Origin: Actinomycetospora lemnae
GTDB taxonomy: Bacteria; Actinomycetota; Actinomycetes; Mycobacteriales; Pseudonocardiaceae
DNA: 64,000 bases
Reading direction: 5' to 3'
Assembly: GCF_028737315.1 (NCBI RefSeq)
Contig: NZ_JAQZAO010000010.1
Span: 1-64,000 of the forward strand
Of the stretch, positions 63,803 to 64,000 are shown one piece after another. The notes beneath the pieces are model-generated. The model was not told the DNA's origin, did not search any database, and saw nothing but the letters and a program-made list of their open reading frames with translations. Position numbers and translations under genes: made by a program. Numbering within the stretch: position 1 is the first letter of the stretch; every line of letters starts with the position of its first letter.

Positions 63803-63902
63803 GGTTCCTCCTCGACCGGTCAGCGGGCCCGGTGGCGGGTCGCCCGTCGGCCAGCCCACCGCGGAGAGCGGTCGGAGCCAGGGGCGGTCGGGCCCCGATC
63901 GG

Positions 63903-63990
63903 GCGCCGAAGGGCCCGGGAGGGAAGGGCGAGGGGCCGATGGTCCCGGGCCGGCGCGACCAGTCGGGCGGACGGCCGGTCCCTCCGACCC
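63903..63990. promoter_or_regulatory. Cluster of three DosR-like boxes at right edge
   Basis: GCGCC-GAAG-GGCCC (63903-63916, one mismatch), GGGCC-GATG-GTCCC (63933-63946, exact) and GGTCC-CTCC-GACCC (63977-63990, one mismatch). The region upstream of 63802 runs to the window edge without a gene and probably serves a further divergent gene. Confidence 0.6.
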
Positions 63991-64000
63991 TGCCCGGTCC

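Overview
The window is about 74% G+C, has almost no non-coding space and uses GTG starts and GTGA/ATGA gene overlaps freely. That, together with an actinobacterial gene set (fused CydDC, Bpa-type proteasome activator, Acg/Rv2032-like nitroreductases, Rv1733c-, Rv1738- and Rv0079-like proteins), points to a high-GC actinomycete, probably near Pseudonocardiaceae. I saw no rRNA, tRNA, CRISPR array, insertion sequence or phage gene. No stretch longer than about 225 nt lacks a gene.

Almost the whole window looks like one chromosomal hypoxia/dormancy island, comparable in content to the mycobacterial DosR regulon but gathered into one place. Layout: 1-4.8 kb, a partial DUF4389 gene, a conserved hypothetical, CBS and CBS-Usp proteins, a degenerate nitroreductase and an Rv1733c-like membrane protein. 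5.0-11 kb, cydA-cydB-cydDC (high-affinity bd oxidase and its ABC exporter). 10.9-14.8 kb, acetate kinase, phosphoketolase and a small gene. 15-25.7 kb, a winged-helix regulator and a Usp cluster that includes a PRTase, a flavodoxin and an APH/P-loop kinase. 25.9-33.5 kb, an Acg nitroreductase, a DevS-like GAF-GAF histidine kinase, a GNAT/NDP-forming acyl-CoA synthetase fusion, a kinase-dead GAF-GAF protein and a second Rv1733c-like protein. 33.7-43.6 kb, PPOX proteins, a nitroreductase coupled to a GH65 phosphorylase, an acyltransferase, paired small proteins and a P2-type ATPase. 43.7-51.2 kb, more Usp and CBS proteins, an MgtC/DUF4010 membrane protein, a hydrolase and an alcohol dehydrogenase. 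51.3-55.7 kb, SHOCT, CBS and DUF1918 proteins, then an overlapping operon VOC-PfkB-Rip3-like protease-Rv1738-like. 55.8-64 kb, Bpa, Hsp20, a pseudokinase, a RafH-like hibernation factor, PEP synthase and SpoIIAA-like proteins.

The unifying signal is a short imperfect palindrome, GGGNC-N4-GNCCC (often AGGGNC-N4-GNCCCT). It lies in most promoter-bearing intergenic gaps and has the same geometry as the mycobacterial DosR box core GGGAC-N4-GTCCC. I count 16 exact matches and many one-mismatch copies in about 4.9 kb of intergenic DNA, with six pairs spaced 21-23 bp. The genes make sense together as a programme for microaerobic or anaerobic survival: bd oxidase, substrate-level ATP (phosphoketolase/acetate kinase, acyl-CoA synthetase), redox flavoproteins, Usp and CBS nucleotide sensors, ribosome hibernation and protein quality control. 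Two GAF sensors are present, but the partner DevR/DosR response regulator is not in the window.
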